The notes under the pieces: model-generated | Told to the model about the DNA's origin: nothing | Seen by the model: the letters and a program-made list of their open reading frames with translations, nothing else | Databases searched by the model: none | Translations under genes and position numbers: made by a program | Shown here: positions 63,720-64,000 of the stretch, piece after piece | How positions within the stretch are numbered: position 1 is the first letter of the stretch | How the letters are laid out: each line of letters opens with the position of its first letter | Assembly (NCBI GenBank): GCA_016931995.1 | Contig: JAFGDS010000093.1 | Location: 1 to 64,000, forward strand | Source: Pirellulales bacterium | Lineage (GTDB): Bacteria > Planctomycetota > Planctomycetia > Pirellulales > Thermoguttaceae | Direction of reading: 5' to 3' | Length of the DNA stretch: 64,000 bases

Positions 63720-64000
63720 ATGACGAAGACGCTTTCCCGACGCGACGTGCTCAAGGCCGGGTTGGCCGGCGGAACGGGCTTTGCGCTGGTTGGCTTGGGC
63801 GGACTGGCCAAGGCCCTGGCGGCTCCGTCCGGCGAACGGCTTTGCGTGGCCGTGTGCAGTCATTGGAGCTACATCGGGATCGGCTGGCAGTTGGGCATCG
63901 AATCGAACGTCGTCTCGGTGACCGACGCCATGGAGATCGTCGACCGGCCGCCCACGCCAAGATCTCGATCGTGCCCAACAACAGGGCGATACCGTGCTCG
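63720..64000 (+). CDS. Tat-exported protein, truncated by the window end (possible frameshift)
   Basis: The ATG at 63720 starts MTKTLSRRDVLKAGLAGG, a twin-arginine signal, followed by CVAVCSHWSYIGIGWQLG. The frame then reads DAMEIVDRPP and turns into Pro/Arg/Thr-rich sequence. In the +1-shifted frame from about 63953 the sequence reads HAKISIVPNNRAIPCS, which looks like protein. A missing C near 63948-63956 would restore RPPHAK. The gene runs beyond the window, so neither domain nor length can be judged. Confidence 0.55.
   Translation, partial: MTKTLSRRDVLKAGLAGGTGFALVGLGGLAKALAAPSGERLCVAVCSHWSYIGIGWQLGIESNVVSVTDAMEIVDRPPTPRSRSCPTTGRYRA

Overview
The window (64 kb, GC-rich, no ribosomal or transfer RNA gene that I could see) looks like a chromosomal segment of a planctomycete, probably of the Pirellulales type. 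The reasons are: proteins ending in PEP-CTERM sorting tags, a Cys-rich 'CCEP' repeat protein, LRR proteins with VTDAGL repeats, a secreted formylglycine sulfatase, a BlaI/M56 pair, a VWA protein with GMGGM tracts, lipid A genes (lpxD, lpxI), and dispersed palindromes such as those that read as HPERSEGS, VGWVERSEP or VGQAVPDG when they fall inside reading frames. This placement is inference from gene content; no rRNA is present to confirm it.

Layout. 1-1150 is a scrap-heap: an LRR fragment, an RHS/YD-repeat fragment, an excisionase-like HTH gene and the tail of a Mu F-like phage head gene. 1172-4944 is a peroxide-response operon: a PerR-type Fur regulator with all expected ligands, a di-heme cytochrome c peroxidase, a Tat-exported metallophosphoesterase and a lipoprotein mono-heme cytochrome. 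5.0-11.2 kb holds an LRR membrane protein between two copies of a 75-bp repeat, then four PEP-CTERM proteins and a glycosyltransferase. 11.4-15.6 kb is a BlaI/BlaR1-like pair whose M56 protein carries two in-frame copies of a palindromic element. 15.6-29.4 kb carries an SLC13 transporter, a Tyr/acid-rich secreted protein, a large VWA protein, tsaD, a CtpA protease, a methyltransferase, HtrA and an unknown secreted protein. 29.7-38.6 kb has the Cys-rich protein, an Hpt protein, a cysteine desulfurase, lpxD-lpxI, a YbjQ protein, a solitary iron-type binding lipoprotein and two unknown genes.

38.9-46.3 kb is the replication-origin cluster dnaA-(oriC)-dnaN-dciA-gyrB, followed two bases later by a DNA methyltransferase fused to a GIY-YIG-like domain. 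DnaA lacks its usual N-terminal domains. The dnaA-dnaN gap carries a run of trinucleotides resembling a DnaA-trio next to an AT-rich palindrome. 46.5-52.9 kb holds PBP2, a PLP decarboxylase, a Nif3-like protein and a sulfatase.

53-64 kb is accessory: DUF2513, an SGNH hydrolase, a second phosphoesterase, a 967-residue HNH-NTPase-TPR protein built like an antiviral STAND sensor, a D-aminoacylase, a coiled-coil gene broken by an in-frame amber codon, a HipA-like kinase translationally coupled to a DUF3037 protein, and a truncated Tat-exported protein.

The best candidates for something undescribed are the HNH-STAND-TPR protein (56497-59400), the methyltransferase/GIY-YIG fusion next to gyrB (44541-46256), and a palindromic element that sits in frame inside two unrelated genes (12121, 12310 and 57569). 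All assignments are by eye; no database search was run.
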